This document shows, piece by piece, positions 7,694 through 14,867 of a DNA stretch of 21,821 nt (position 1 is its first letter; each line of letters opens with the position of its first letter). The notes beneath the pieces were generated by a model. That model did not search any database and had not been told where the DNA came from. It worked only from the letters and a program-made list of their open reading frames with translations. Source of the DNA: an uncultured Oscillospiraceae bacterium (GTDB lineage: Bacteria; Bacillota; Clostridia; Oscillospirales; Oscillospiraceae). A program made the translations under genes and the position numbers. Where the stretch lies: NCBI GenBank assembly GCA_934546685.1, contig CAKTEB010000033.1, positions 1 to 21,821 on the forward strand, read 5' to 3'.

Positions 7694-9109
7694 CTAATTA
7701 TACTGATAGGTGCTGGCGTCAAAGGCCGTGCCCCGCCAGGTGCTCTCCACCAGGGAGCCCTCGGATACCGTCAGGATATGCACATCGTCGATGGTGATGT
7801 CCTCCTCAAAGGGGTTCAGCACCTCGTTGACCATATCCACCACGCTCTGGCCGTAGAGGCCATAACAGGAGGCACCGTTGTAGCTGACGCCCTCGCCGGG
7901 TAGGGTGTGCTGGGCGATATCATTGAGGCCGTCGCCCAAGAGCACATGCAGGGCCAGATAGCGGAGGTTCGCTCCGTCCAGATCCGTGATCAGATTGGAC
8001 ATGGCGGCCTTATAGATGGCGGGCAGCTTCGGCAGACTGCTGGCGGACATGCACTGCTTGACCATGGCCTTGACAAAGGTCTGCTGGACGTACTGCCGCT
8101 GGATATCCGCCATGGCATAGCCGTAGCGGAACCGGCACAGGCCCAGAGCCTGATCGCCGCTCAAAACCTGCTCACCGGCGGAAAGGCTGATCTCCTCGCC
8201 GGTGTCCGGATTGTCCACGGACATATCCATGGGCACGTCAAAGGTCACGCCGCCCATGGCGTCCACCACATCCTTAAAGATCTCATAGCCGATGATGACG
8301 TAGCCGTCAGGCCGGAAGCCCAAAATGGTTTTCAGCTGATCCATCAGGGCCTGAGCACCGGAATCTCCGGTGCCCGCAATGCCGTAGACGCCATTGATCT
8401 TCGGCACGGTCTCGCCGTTGTCCACGATGGTATCTCTGGGAACGCTGGTCAGGGAGACGCTGCCCTGCTTCTGATCGATGGTGGCGATCATGATGGTATC
8501 GGTGCGGAGTCCGTTCTCATCGGTGGCGCAGAGCAGAATGTTGTAGAAGCCGGACTTCCGGGTGTGAACGCCGTCGGTATACTGGGTGGGGGCCCGGAAC
8601 AGGGCAAAGTACAGTCCCGCCAGAATGGCCGCCAGGATCAGCAGGAAGATGAGAAACTTCCGGAAGGGATGGCGCTTTCTTCTGCGCCGCCGGGGCCGCT
8701 GGGGCTCCTGATACTCCGTCTCCTGACGCTGACGGCCCCGCTCTCGGCGGGAGCGGGTGGATACCTGGTCATAGGGATCCGGATTGGAGCGCCCGGAGGC
8801 ACGGGCCGCCAGGGTCTGCCGTGGCGCGGCATAGCTGTCGTCCTCGTAGTAGCCGTCGTCGTAATCATCATAGCCGCCCTGGGCGTCGTAGCCGGCTCCG
8901 TCGTCATAGCCGCCGTAGGGATCGGAATTATCATAGGAACCGTCGTAGTATCCGCTTCCGTCGTCATAATAGCCGTCGGAATTTCCGCCGTAATAGCCGG
9001 AATCCTGACTGCGGCGGCCAGGATCCTGAACGGGCCGAAATACCTGGGTCTCGTCCATGTCGCCGGAACTGCTGCCGCGGCGGTAGTTGGAATTGCCTCG
9101 ATTTGCCAT
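7694..9109 (-). CDS. LytR-CpsA-Psr (LCP) family cell-wall glycopolymer ligase
   Basis: LCP proteins move glycopolymers such as teichoic acid or capsule from undecaprenyl-phosphate carriers to peptidoglycan outside the membrane. The protein is 471 residues. Residues 1-150 are predicted cytoplasmic and disordered, with a Tyr/Asp/Gly-rich stretch at 38-94 and a basic segment with PRRRRRKR before the membrane. Residues 151-171 form one transmembrane helix. The LCP domain starts near 185, with NILLCATDENGLRTDTIMIA, TSVPRDTIV and KINGVYG, which hold the conserved acidic and arginine residues for the lipid phosphate. The ATG is 6 bases after AGGAG. It lies downstream of the CobW-like pair on the same strand, 165 bases away, and no confident promoter is seen in that gap. 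Confidence 0.93.
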   Translation of the reverse strand: MANRGNSNYRRGSSSGDMDETQVFRPVQDPGRRSQDSGYYGGNSDGYYDDGSGYYDGSYDNSDPYGGYDDGAGYDAQGGYDDYDDGYYEDDSYAAPRQTLAARASGRSNPDPYDQVSTRSRRERGRQRQETEYQEPQRPRRRRRKRHPFRKFLIFLLILAAILAGLYFALFRAPTQYTDGVHTRKSGFYNILLCATDENGLRTDTIMIATIDQKQGSVSLTSVPRDTIVDNGETVPKINGVYGIAGTGDSGAQALMDQLKTILGFRPDGYVIIGYEIFKDVVDAMGGVTFDVPMDMSVDNPDTGEEISLSAGEQVLSGDQALGLCRFRYGYAMADIQRQYVQQTFVKAMVKQCMSASSLPKLPAIYKAAMSNLITDLDGANLRYLALHVLLGDGLNDIAQHTLPGEGVSYNGASCYGLYGQSVVDMVNEVLNPFEEDITIDDVHILTVSEGSLVESTWRGTAFDASTYQYN

Positions 9110-9274
9110 AAATAACTCCTTTTTTGGGGCAGCACCGCATAAATGTGTCTGGCTGAATCCTCGCCGCCAATTCGTGTGATGTTATCCCTGGAATAGATAG
9201 CAGGGGATCCTGAAAGAATTTTCATCACATGATTTTTGGCGGAATGCTCTGTGCGGTGCGCCTGTTTTGTTCTA

Positions 9275-10213
9275 TTAGAAGGTCACCACGTCCTGCTCCG
9301 CCTTTTCGGCGGGCTCGATGCTGATGGCGGTGAGCACGGGGCCCATCTCCTTATAGAGCTTGTGATACCGGATGGAGATCTTCGCGGTGACGGTGATCCA
9401 GCTCCGCTGCTCCAGCTTCTCGGCGCCGTCATACTGGCACACGAAGCCCATGAACTGGATGTCGTCCACGCAGCAGGTCATGACGAACCGGCCGGGGACA
9501 AAGCAGCCCTTTTCCACCTTCCGGGTGCGAGCCACCTGGGCCTTGAACCGGACGGTCTTGCCGGAATACTTCTTCATATCCTCGGACACATCCCGATACC
9601 AGATGCCGTAGTCGTCATCCTTGATATCGATGATGTCCGCGTCCAGATCGAAGGGCAGGGGATCCTCAATCTCGTCATACTCCACGCTGCCGTCCTCCGC
9701 CTCATAGGCGATGTCGCAGCGGCGGTTGATGCCCCGGACGATCTTGTGGAGCTCCATGCGGTCCACGGAGGGGGTCGCCCGGTTAAAGACGATCATTTCG
9801 CAGCCGCCGACCTTATCCACCACCAGGGAACGCATGTTGGCGTTGTACATTACAAAGGTGGTGGCATCGGCGAACATGATCTCCTGATAGACTACCCAGT
9901 CCTTGGGCATCTTGGCGTAGAAATCGCTGACCAGCTTCATGCCGTTGAGCTCTACACAGACCCGCTCGGCGTGGTGCTTTTTTCGCAGGGCCTCCAAAGT
10001 CTTGTCGTCCAGCTCGTCCTGATCCTCGATGGGCTCGATATACACGTTGGGGGCGGCGAAGGCGGAAGGATCATATTCCTCCTCGCCCTCCTCGCAGACC
10101 AGCAGCAGGGTCTTTTCCCCGGCGTTGAACCGGTCATCCTCCAGGGTGCCCTGCATAAAGCGGGTCTTGCCGCTGTCCAGAAAGCCGGTGAATACATATA
10201 CGGGAATTGCCAT
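9275..10213 (-). CDS. Divergent CobW/G3E-like P-loop protein with DUF1980-like C-terminal domain
   Basis: The first 180 residues resemble the COG0523 G3E GTPase fold: YVFTGFLDSGKTRFMQGTL contains the P-loop GFLDSGKT at residues 10-17. However, the CxCC metal motif of the family is missing and the NKxD position reads NRAT (residues 144-147), so GTP binding may be weak or altered. After an acidic linker (178-201), residues 205-312 resemble the C-terminal DUF1980/TIGR03943 domain, with KKYSGKTVRFKAQV, a RFVMTCCVDD segment (242-251) and an OB-like ending. DUF1980 proteins usually accompany UPF0718-type permeases; no permease is nearby. The gene starts 18 bases after the His-rich CobW gene with GGGAGG as ribosome site, so the two are co-transcribed and probably act together in metal handling. 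The function is inferred, not known. Confidence 0.8.
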   Translation of the reverse strand: MAIPVYVFTGFLDSGKTRFMQGTLEDDRFNAGEKTLLLVCEEGEEEYDPSAFAAPNVYIEPIEDQDELDDKTLEALRKKHHAERVCVELNGMKLVSDFYAKMPKDWVVYQEIMFADATTFVMYNANMRSLVVDKVGGCEMIVFNRATPSVDRMELHKIVRGINRRCDIAYEAEDGSVEYDEIEDPLPFDLDADIIDIKDDDYGIWYRDVSEDMKKYSGKTVRFKAQVARTRKVEKGCFVPGRFVMTCCVDDIQFMGFVCQYDGAEKLEQRSWITVTAKISIRYHKLYKEMGPVLTAISIEPAEKAEQDVVTF

Positions 10214-10231
10214 TGGCGGGGCCTCCCTTCC

Positions 10232-11335
10232 TTAGCCCTGGAACAGGGCTGCGATGGCGTCCTCGTGGATCTTGGAGCCGATGACGCACAGACGGCCAAT
10301 GACGCCAGCGGAGCCGGTGCGGATGTCGGGCTCGCCGGGCACATAGTCAAAGTGGATCCACTGGCCATCCTCGCCGGGAACGATGCCCTTGGCCCGCAGG
10401 ATCATGCCGTAGGTCTCCGTGTTGTCCAGGGCCTTTAGGCACTGGGCGATCTTCTCCTGGGTGAAGGTCTTGGGGGTCTCCATGCCCCAGGAGGTGAAGA
10501 CCTCGTCGGCATGGTGATGATGGTGGTGATGGTCGTGGCCCTCATGGTCGTGATGGTGCTCGTGCGCCTCATGATCGTGGTCATGGTGATGTTCATGCTC
10601 GTGATGATGCTCGTCATGGTCATGATGGTGCTCATGGTCATGCTCATGGTCGTGGTCATGATGATGGTGGCAGGAGCACTCGGGATCGTCGCACTCCTCC
10701 TCGCCATGGGCCTCCAGAGCCTCCAGAGCTGCCTGGAGGGAATCCTTCTGCTCCATGGCCTCCATAAGCTGCTGACCGGTGAGCTGATCCCAGGGGGTGG
10801 TGACGATGACGGCCTTGGGGTTCTTCTCCCGGAGCAGGGCCACAGCGGCCTGGAGCTTGTCCTCCTTCATATTAGACGTTCTGGAGAGGATAATGGTTCC
10901 CGCTGTTTCGATCTGATTGTTATAGAATTCGCCAAAATTCTTCATATAGATCTTGCACTTGGTGGCGTCAGCCACGGCAACCATGCAGCCGATCTCCATA
11001 TCCTCGGTCTCGGCGCGCTCCACAGCCTGGGCCACGTCGCTGAGCTTGCCCACGCCGGAGGGCTCGATGAGGATCCGGTCAGGGTGATACTCGGCCATGA
11101 CCTTTTTGAGAGCCTCGCCGAAGTCGCCCACCAGGGAGCAGCAGATGCAGCCGGAGTTCATTTCGGTGATCTGGATGCCGGCCTCCTGTAGGAAGCCGCC
11201 GTCGATGCCGATCTCGCCGAACTCATTTTCGATGAGGACGATCTTCTGGCCTGCGTAGACCTCCTGAATCAGCTTTTTGATCAGCGTGGTCTTGCCAGCG
11301 CCGAGGAAACCGGAAAAAATATCAATTTTCGTCAT
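10232..11335 (-). CDS. CobW/G3E-family metallochaperone-like GTPase with long histidine tract
   Basis: COG0523 proteins are GTP-hydrolysing metal chaperones, often for zinc, cobalt or nickel. This 367-residue member has the P-loop GFLGAGKTT (residues 9-17), ENEFGEIGID, the metal-binding GCICCS motif (62-67) and LIEPSG. The base-recognition NKxD is replaced by SRTS (151-154). Residues 223-275 contain 34 histidines in 53 residues, alternating with Asp and Glu and preceded by cysteines at 215, 220 and 222, which looks like a metal store. A CobW C-terminal domain follows, with ILRAKGIVPGEDGQWIHFDY near residue 320. Zinc is the most likely metal by family analogy; nickel or cobalt cannot be excluded. 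An extended -10 promoter lies upstream and the DUF1980-type partner is directly downstream. Confidence 0.9.
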   Translation of the reverse strand: MTKIDIFSGFLGAGKTTLIKKLIQEVYAGQKIVLIENEFGEIGIDGGFLQEAGIQITEMNSGCICCSLVGDFGEALKKVMAEYHPDRILIEPSGVGKLSDVAQAVERAETEDMEIGCMVAVADATKCKIYMKNFGEFYNNQIETAGTIILSRTSNMKEDKLQAAVALLREKNPKAVIVTTPWDQLTGQQLMEAMEQKDSLQAALEALEAHGEEECDDPECSCHHHHDHDHEHDHEHHHDHDEHHHEHEHHHDHDHEAHEHHHDHEGHDHHHHHHHADEVFTSWGMETPKTFTQEKIAQCLKALDNTETYGMILRAKGIVPGEDGQWIHFDYVPGEPDIRTGSAGVIGRLCVIGSKIHEDAIAALFQG

Positions 11336-11359
11336 GATAAAACACCTTCTCGTGAGATT

Positions 11360-11375
11360 TGGGGAGAAATCCCCA
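11360..11375 (-). promoter_or_regulatory. Small hairpin in the leader of the CobW gene pair
   Basis: TGGGGA and TCCCCA form a six-base inverted repeat around a four-base loop. It lies between the predicted transcription start and the ribosome site, so it could be an RNA hairpin or a protein operator. It does not resemble the AT-rich Zur box of Bacillus. Confidence 0.35.
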
Positions 11376-11388
11376 GCTTTTTGCTATT

Positions 11389-11397
11389 ATTATATCA
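11389..11397 (-). promoter_or_regulatory. Extended -10 promoter for the CobW pair
   Basis: The minus strand reads TGATATAAT, a perfect TATAAT with a TGn extension. No -35 match is seen at 16-18 bases. The predicted start is near 11382, about 47 bases before the ATG. Confidence 0.65.
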
Positions 11398-11469
11398 CAT
11401 GAATGCAAGCATCTGGGACGAAATCATGGAAGTTTTCGATTTGTTCATAAAAACCGTTGAAATATAGAA

Positions 11470-11506
11470 AAACTGCCGGAGAATCCTGTGGATTTTCCGA
11501 CAGTTT
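11470..11506 (-). terminator. Terminator after the EamA transporter gene
   Basis: Arms 11490-11506 and 11470-11486 form a 17-position stem on the minus strand, with one G-U wobble, one mismatch and a three-base loop, then TTTTTCT. It begins 8 bases after the transporter stop codon. Confidence 0.85.
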
Positions 11507-11513
11507 ATAAGAC

Positions 11514-12389
11514 TCATGCAGGCAGGGCAGGGTCGTGACGCTTTTGATACAGAAACATAAACACGCCCATGCCGCAGATAATGACATAGCCCAGGAGGCT
11601 GTGGACGTCTGGCAGCTGCCCAAACAGCGCCCAGCCCAGCAGGGCGGAGAAGACCACCTGGGTGTAGTCGTACACGGAGATCTCCTTGGCCGGGGCGAAT
11701 TTGTAGGCGCTGGTGATGCAGAACTGTCCGGTGCAGCCGAACATACCGGACATCAGAAGCGCGGCCAGCTGTCCCAGCGTCATAGGCGCGTGAACCGCGA
11801 TAAAGTAGGGCAGACATACCAGACACGAGAACGTGGAGAACACGAAGACGATCAGCGTGGAGTGGACGCCCTTTTTGCTCATGAACCGTACAAAGGAGTA
11901 GGCCACACCGGCGCCAAAGCCGCCCAGCAGTCCGATCAGCGAGGGCACCAGAGCCATATTGGAGGGATTGGGCTTGATAATGAGCAGGCTTCCCAGAAAG
12001 GCCAGCACCACGCTGATGCCCTGAACCAGATTCAGCTTCTCCTTCATGAGAAAATAGGAGATGATAATGGCAAAGAAGGGGGACATCTTGTTGAGCATGG
12101 AGGCGTCGGAGAGGTTCAGGTGATCTACAGCGTAGAAGTTGCAGATGAGTCCAATGGTACCGAAGACGGCACGGGCCATCAGATAGAGCCAGTGGGTGGG
12201 CTTTGGCGGCAGAAAGGACTCGCGGTTCCGGAGCATAATGAGAAAGACGCACACGGCGGCTACTACGTTTCGGAAAAACGCCTTCTGCATGGAGGGCACA
12301 TCCCCGGCCAGGCGCACAAAGGTGCCCATGAGGGCGAAGGAAAGGGCGGCTCCAATGATGCAGAGCGTGCCCTTCGCACGGTTTGACAT
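11514..12389 (-). CDS. EamA/DMT-superfamily transporter
   Basis: This 291-residue hydrophobic protein has about ten predicted membrane helices in two repeated halves, as in the EamA (DUF6) drug/metabolite transporters. Segments such as GTLCIIGAALSFALMGTFVR at the start and DYTQVVFSALLGWALFG in the second half are typical, with conserved small and aromatic residues in each repeat. Family members export or import metabolites (amino acids, SAM, nucleotide sugars); the substrate cannot be inferred here. The ATG lies 15 bases after the PucR-type regulator stop, with only a weak AAGGAA ribosome site, so it probably depends on translation of the upstream gene. A clear terminator follows, which makes this the last gene of a two-gene unit. 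Confidence 0.88.
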   Translation of the reverse strand: MSNRAKGTLCIIGAALSFALMGTFVRLAGDVPSMQKAFFRNVVAAVCVFLIMLRNRESFLPPKPTHWLYLMARAVFGTIGLICNFYAVDHLNLSDASMLNKMSPFFAIIISYFLMKEKLNLVQGISVVLAFLGSLLIIKPNPSNMALVPSLIGLLGGFGAGVAYSFVRFMSKKGVHSTLIVFVFSTFSCLVCLPYFIAVHAPMTLGQLAALLMSGMFGCTGQFCITSAYKFAPAKEISVYDYTQVVFSALLGWALFGQLPDVHSLLGYVIICGMGVFMFLYQKRHDPALPA

Positions 12390-12404
12390 AATGATCAGGT
12401 TCCT

Positions 12405-13706
12405 TTATATGGTTTCAATGGGCGGGGCACCCTCAGCTTCGGTAGAGGACAGCTTGCTGAGATCCTGGGGAGAGCCGTAGCGCCCCAACTCCAGGATCAG
12501 GTAGCTGCACAGCAGGTTCAGGGCCACCTGGTCGTGCTCGTAGGGCAGATCAAAGAGGTCGCTGATGCGGCCCAGCCGATAGAGCAAGGTGTTCCGGTGG
12601 ATGCACAGGGCCGCGGCGGTGCGGTCCTTGTTGTGCATATTGAAGGAGAACAGCCGCATGGTCTCGTCATAGGCGGTGCCGTTGATCCGGTCATAGTCCC
12701 GCATCCGGAAAATGGCCGGATGGATAAAGGTCTCCGGTGTGTCCTTCTCCAGCACCGACAGGAAAATGGGCAGGGGCATGAGATCGGAGAAGGTGGTGGA
12801 CTTATCCCTGCCCAGCTGCAGGGCCAGGCGGGCGGTGAGCAGGGCCTGACGGTAGTGGGAACGGGTCTGGGCTGGATCCTTGAAGCTGTCAGACAGACCG
12901 CAGACCATGTCATGGGTGCCGAAGAACTCAAAGAGCCGATCCGCCATGGTGGATTTCGACAGGGGCGTGCCGGAGCCATGGGGGGCAGCGCCGCCGTAGA
13001 GGGTGACGATATTGTTGTCGTAGATCACGCAGATCACGTTCCGGTAGAGCTGCTGGAGCTCCCGGACGGCGTACTCCGCAAAGGCCCGCTGAGAGGCCAG
13101 GGCGCCGATGGTGGTGACGCAGATGGTGTAGTCCGGCTGCATGGTGCCAGAGATGGCCTCGCAGGCCAAACGCTCTAGGTGCACCGGGGTGGAGGGGGCC
13201 AGCAGATCCATGAGCTTGGTGGACAAGGCCAGATTCCAGGAGCCCATGGATTTGATGCGGCTGGAGATTCGGAGCCGGATGGCATCCAGCACCAAATCGA
13301 TGATCTCATAGTCCTCGTCGGTGGGGGGATCCCCGTCCCAGAACACGATAATATGACCGTGGACGGTGTTGTCCTGGACTACCTCCGCAAAGAGCAGAGG
13401 GCAGTTCTCGCAGGAGCCGGTGGCGGCGTAGAAGGGGTCGTAAAAGGCCTTTTTGCCGGAGAGAAATTCGTCCAGGGTCTGGAGGATCTGCTCCCGGTTC
13501 AGGGCCTTGTTTTCATAGATGGAGTCCCACTGGGGGAGCCCGATGGGGCCGGAGGGGTGCATGGATACCACATGGAAATACTCGTCCACAAACAGAACGG
13601 GCTTCCCGAGAACCTCATAGGCCACTGTGACGACGTTGTTTGTACTTTGGTTGCATACAGCCTTGTAGAGCTTTTCGTATACTTCGGTCATGCGGGCAGA
13701 AGTCAT
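12405..13706 (-). CDS. PucR/CdaR-family transcriptional regulator
   Basis: The 433-residue protein ends in the PucR-type helix-turn-helix: FNMHNKDRTAAALCIHRNTL, then YRLGRISDLFDLP and VALNLLCSYLILE. This is the signature of CdaR/PucR regulators of purine, sugar-acid or amino-acid use. The N-terminal two-thirds are a sensory region with no recognised ligand; a GSCENCPLLFAEV segment with two nearby cysteines stands out. A GTG at 13712 is possible, but the ATG at 13706 is spaced 7 bases from a perfect AGGAGG. It is co-transcribed with the EamA transporter, so the simplest idea is that it controls uptake or export of the ligand it senses. No catabolic genes are adjacent. Confidence 0.87.
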   Translation of the reverse strand: MTSARMTEVYEKLYKAVCNQSTNNVVTVAYEVLGKPVLFVDEYFHVVSMHPSGPIGLPQWDSIYENKALNREQILQTLDEFLSGKKAFYDPFYAATGSCENCPLLFAEVVQDNTVHGHIIVFWDGDPPTDEDYEIIDLVLDAIRLRISSRIKSMGSWNLALSTKLMDLLAPSTPVHLERLACEAISGTMQPDYTICVTTIGALASQRAFAEYAVRELQQLYRNVICVIYDNNIVTLYGGAAPHGSGTPLSKSTMADRLFEFFGTHDMVCGLSDSFKDPAQTRSHYRQALLTARLALQLGRDKSTTFSDLMPLPIFLSVLEKDTPETFIHPAIFRMRDYDRINGTAYDETMRLFSFNMHNKDRTAAALCIHRNTLLYRLGRISDLFDLPYEHDQVALNLLCSYLILELGRYGSPQDLSKLSSTEAEGAPPIETI

Positions 13707-13741
13707 GACCACACCTCCTGGTGAGTGGGATTATTAGTATC

Positions 13742-13770
13742 ATTGTAGCGAATTTTTGAGAGGATTGCAA
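13742..13770 (-). promoter_or_regulatory. Sigma-A promoter of the PucR-EamA unit
   Basis: On the minus strand TTGCAA (13765-13770) and TACAAT (13742-13747) are separated by exactly 17 bases. The predicted start is near 13735, about 30 bases before the ATG. Confidence 0.7.
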
Positions 13771-13819
13771 TATCCATTGTGGCTCCTGCACATTATTTTC
13801 CGGGGACGTCTTTGGCTGA

Positions 13820-13848
13820 TTTACAAGAGAAAAAAATCATGGTACAAT
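13820..13848 (+). promoter_or_regulatory. Sigma-A promoter of the HD nucleotidase operon
   Basis: TTTACA (13820-13825) and TACAAT (13843-13848), each five of six to consensus, are separated by 17 bases, with TGG forming an extended -10. It is the strongest promoter in the window and drives the five-gene plus-strand operon. The leader is about 75 bases. Confidence 0.78.
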
Positions 13849-13928
13849 AAATATTCAGGAAGCCTGTCAGAGTAAAAATGAGGGTGGAAGCCACAGCAAA
13901 CGGTTATGATCCGGAAAGGAGATCCATT

Positions 13929-14573
13929 ATGGAACACACAGATTTGACCCGGCTCGATCTGCCGGAAGAGCGCACTAAGGTCAGCAAGGAGCAGGGCGGT
14001 TATTCCTTCTATGCCTATCTGTCCAGAATGCGCTATATCTCCCGCTGGGGACTCATGCGGAACTCCAGCCCCGAGAATATTCAGGAGCACAGCCACATGG
14101 TGGCGGTGCTGGCCCATGCCCTGGGCCTCATCTCCCGGGACATCTTCGGCAATACCCATATTTCCCCGGAGACCTGCGCCACCGCGGCACTGTTCCACGA
14201 CGCGCCGGAGATCATCACCGGCGACATGCCCACCCCGGTCAAGTACTACTCCCCGGAGATCCGGGAGGCCTACCAGAAGGTGGAGGACGTGGCAGTGGAG
14301 CAGCTGCTGTCCATGCTGCCTCCGGCGCTGCGGGACAGCTACAGCCCGCTTCTCAAGGACGTGAGCCCGGAGGTGGAGCGGATCGTCAAGGCCGCCGACA
14401 AGCTCTCGGCCCATATCAAATGTCTGGAGGAACTGAAGGCCTCCAACCACGAATTTATCCTGGCTGCCCGGCAGACCCGCCAGGCCCTGGACGATATGGA
14501 TATGCCGGAAGTACGCTATTTCATCGACAACTTCCTCGACAGCTTCACGCTGACGCTGGATGAGCTCAAATAA
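13929..14573 (+). CDS. YfbR-like HD-domain 5'-deoxynucleotidase
   Basis: This 214-residue protein matches the YfbR family, which removes phosphate from deoxynucleoside 5'-monophosphates. The N-terminal YLSRMRYISRWGLMRN and IQEHSHMVAVLAHAL (His54) are diagnostic, as is FHDAPEIITGDMPTPVKY (His90-Asp91, Glu94), which holds the HD metal site. A later aspartate in VKAADKLSAHIKCLEEL completes the ligand set. The chosen ATG follows AAAGGAG by 7 bases; the open frame begins 17 codons earlier but without a ribosome site. It opens an operon with the ACT, UPF0210, CCA and CvpA genes, and the next start is 14 bases away. YfbR proteins are about 200 residues, so the length is normal with a short N-terminal extension. 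Confidence 0.9.
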   Translation: MEHTDLTRLDLPEERTKVSKEQGGYSFYAYLSRMRYISRWGLMRNSSPENIQEHSHMVAVLAHALGLISRDIFGNTHISPETCATAALFHDAPEIITGDMPTPVKYYSPEIREAYQKVEDVAVEQLLSMLPPALRDSYSPLLKDVSPEVERIVKAADKLSAHIKCLEELKASNHEFILAARQTRQALDDMDMPEVRYFIDNFLDSFTLTLDELK

Positions 14574-14587
14574 TAGGAGGAACTACC

Positions 14588-14857
14588 ATGAAAGCAATCG
14601 TAACCGTCACCGGCAAGGACGCCGTTGGCATCATCGCAGGGGTCTGCCAGGAGCTGGCCAGCCTGGGCGTCAACATTCTAGATATCAGCCAGACCGTTAT
14701 GGACGGCTTTTTCGCCATGAATATGCTGGTGGATCTGTCCACCACCGAGAAGTCCTATGAGCTGGTGCGGGATGCCCTGGATCAGCGGGGCCTGAAGATG
14801 GGCCTGTCTGTCCGCATTCAGCGGGAGGACATCTTCAACGCTATGCATCAGATTTGA
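14588..14857 (+). CDS. Small ACT-domain protein (UPF0237-type)
   Basis: The 89 residues form a single ACT domain of the GcvR-like/UPF0237 kind: KAIVTVTGKDAVGIIAGVCQ with the loop glycine, LASLGVNILDISQTV, and MDGFFAMNMLVDL. ACT domains bind small ligands, commonly amino acids, and often dimerise. The protein has no catalytic or DNA-binding part, so it is probably a regulatory partner. The ribosome site is AGGAGG. It lies 10 bases before the UPF0210 gene, an arrangement that is conserved in many Firmicutes and in some other bacteria and archaea, which argues that the two work as a unit. The ligand is unknown. Confidence 0.92.
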   Translation: MKAIVTVTGKDAVGIIAGVCQELASLGVNILDISQTVMDGFFAMNMLVDLSTTEKSYELVRDALDQRGLKMGLSVRIQREDIFNAMHQI

Positions 14858-14867
14858 GGTGGACGCC

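Noticed and set aside
7907..9115. 402-codon plus-strand frame with an apparent hydrophobic C-terminal region
   Set aside because: It is antisense to the LCP gene; the valine/isoleucine run is the complement of Tyr/Asp/Gly codons.
9110..9228. Possible small leader peptide before the LCP gene
   Set aside because: An ATG-initiated frame exists but has no good ribosome site and continues out of frame into the LCP gene, so it is most likely chance.
9236..10438. 402-codon open frame on the plus strand
   Set aside because: It is a mirror of the CobW-like gene pair, with no recognisable domain and no ribosome site that competes.
10500..10680. Short tandem repeats that might suggest a CRISPR or microsatellite
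   Set aside because: The repeats are His-Asp/His-Glu codons in frame inside the CobW gene, with no spacers and no uniform repeat unit.
10511..11191. Met/Val-rich plus-strand frame resembling a membrane protein
   Set aside because: Its hydrophobic Met-Val repeats are just the complement of the His/Asp codons of the CobW tract.
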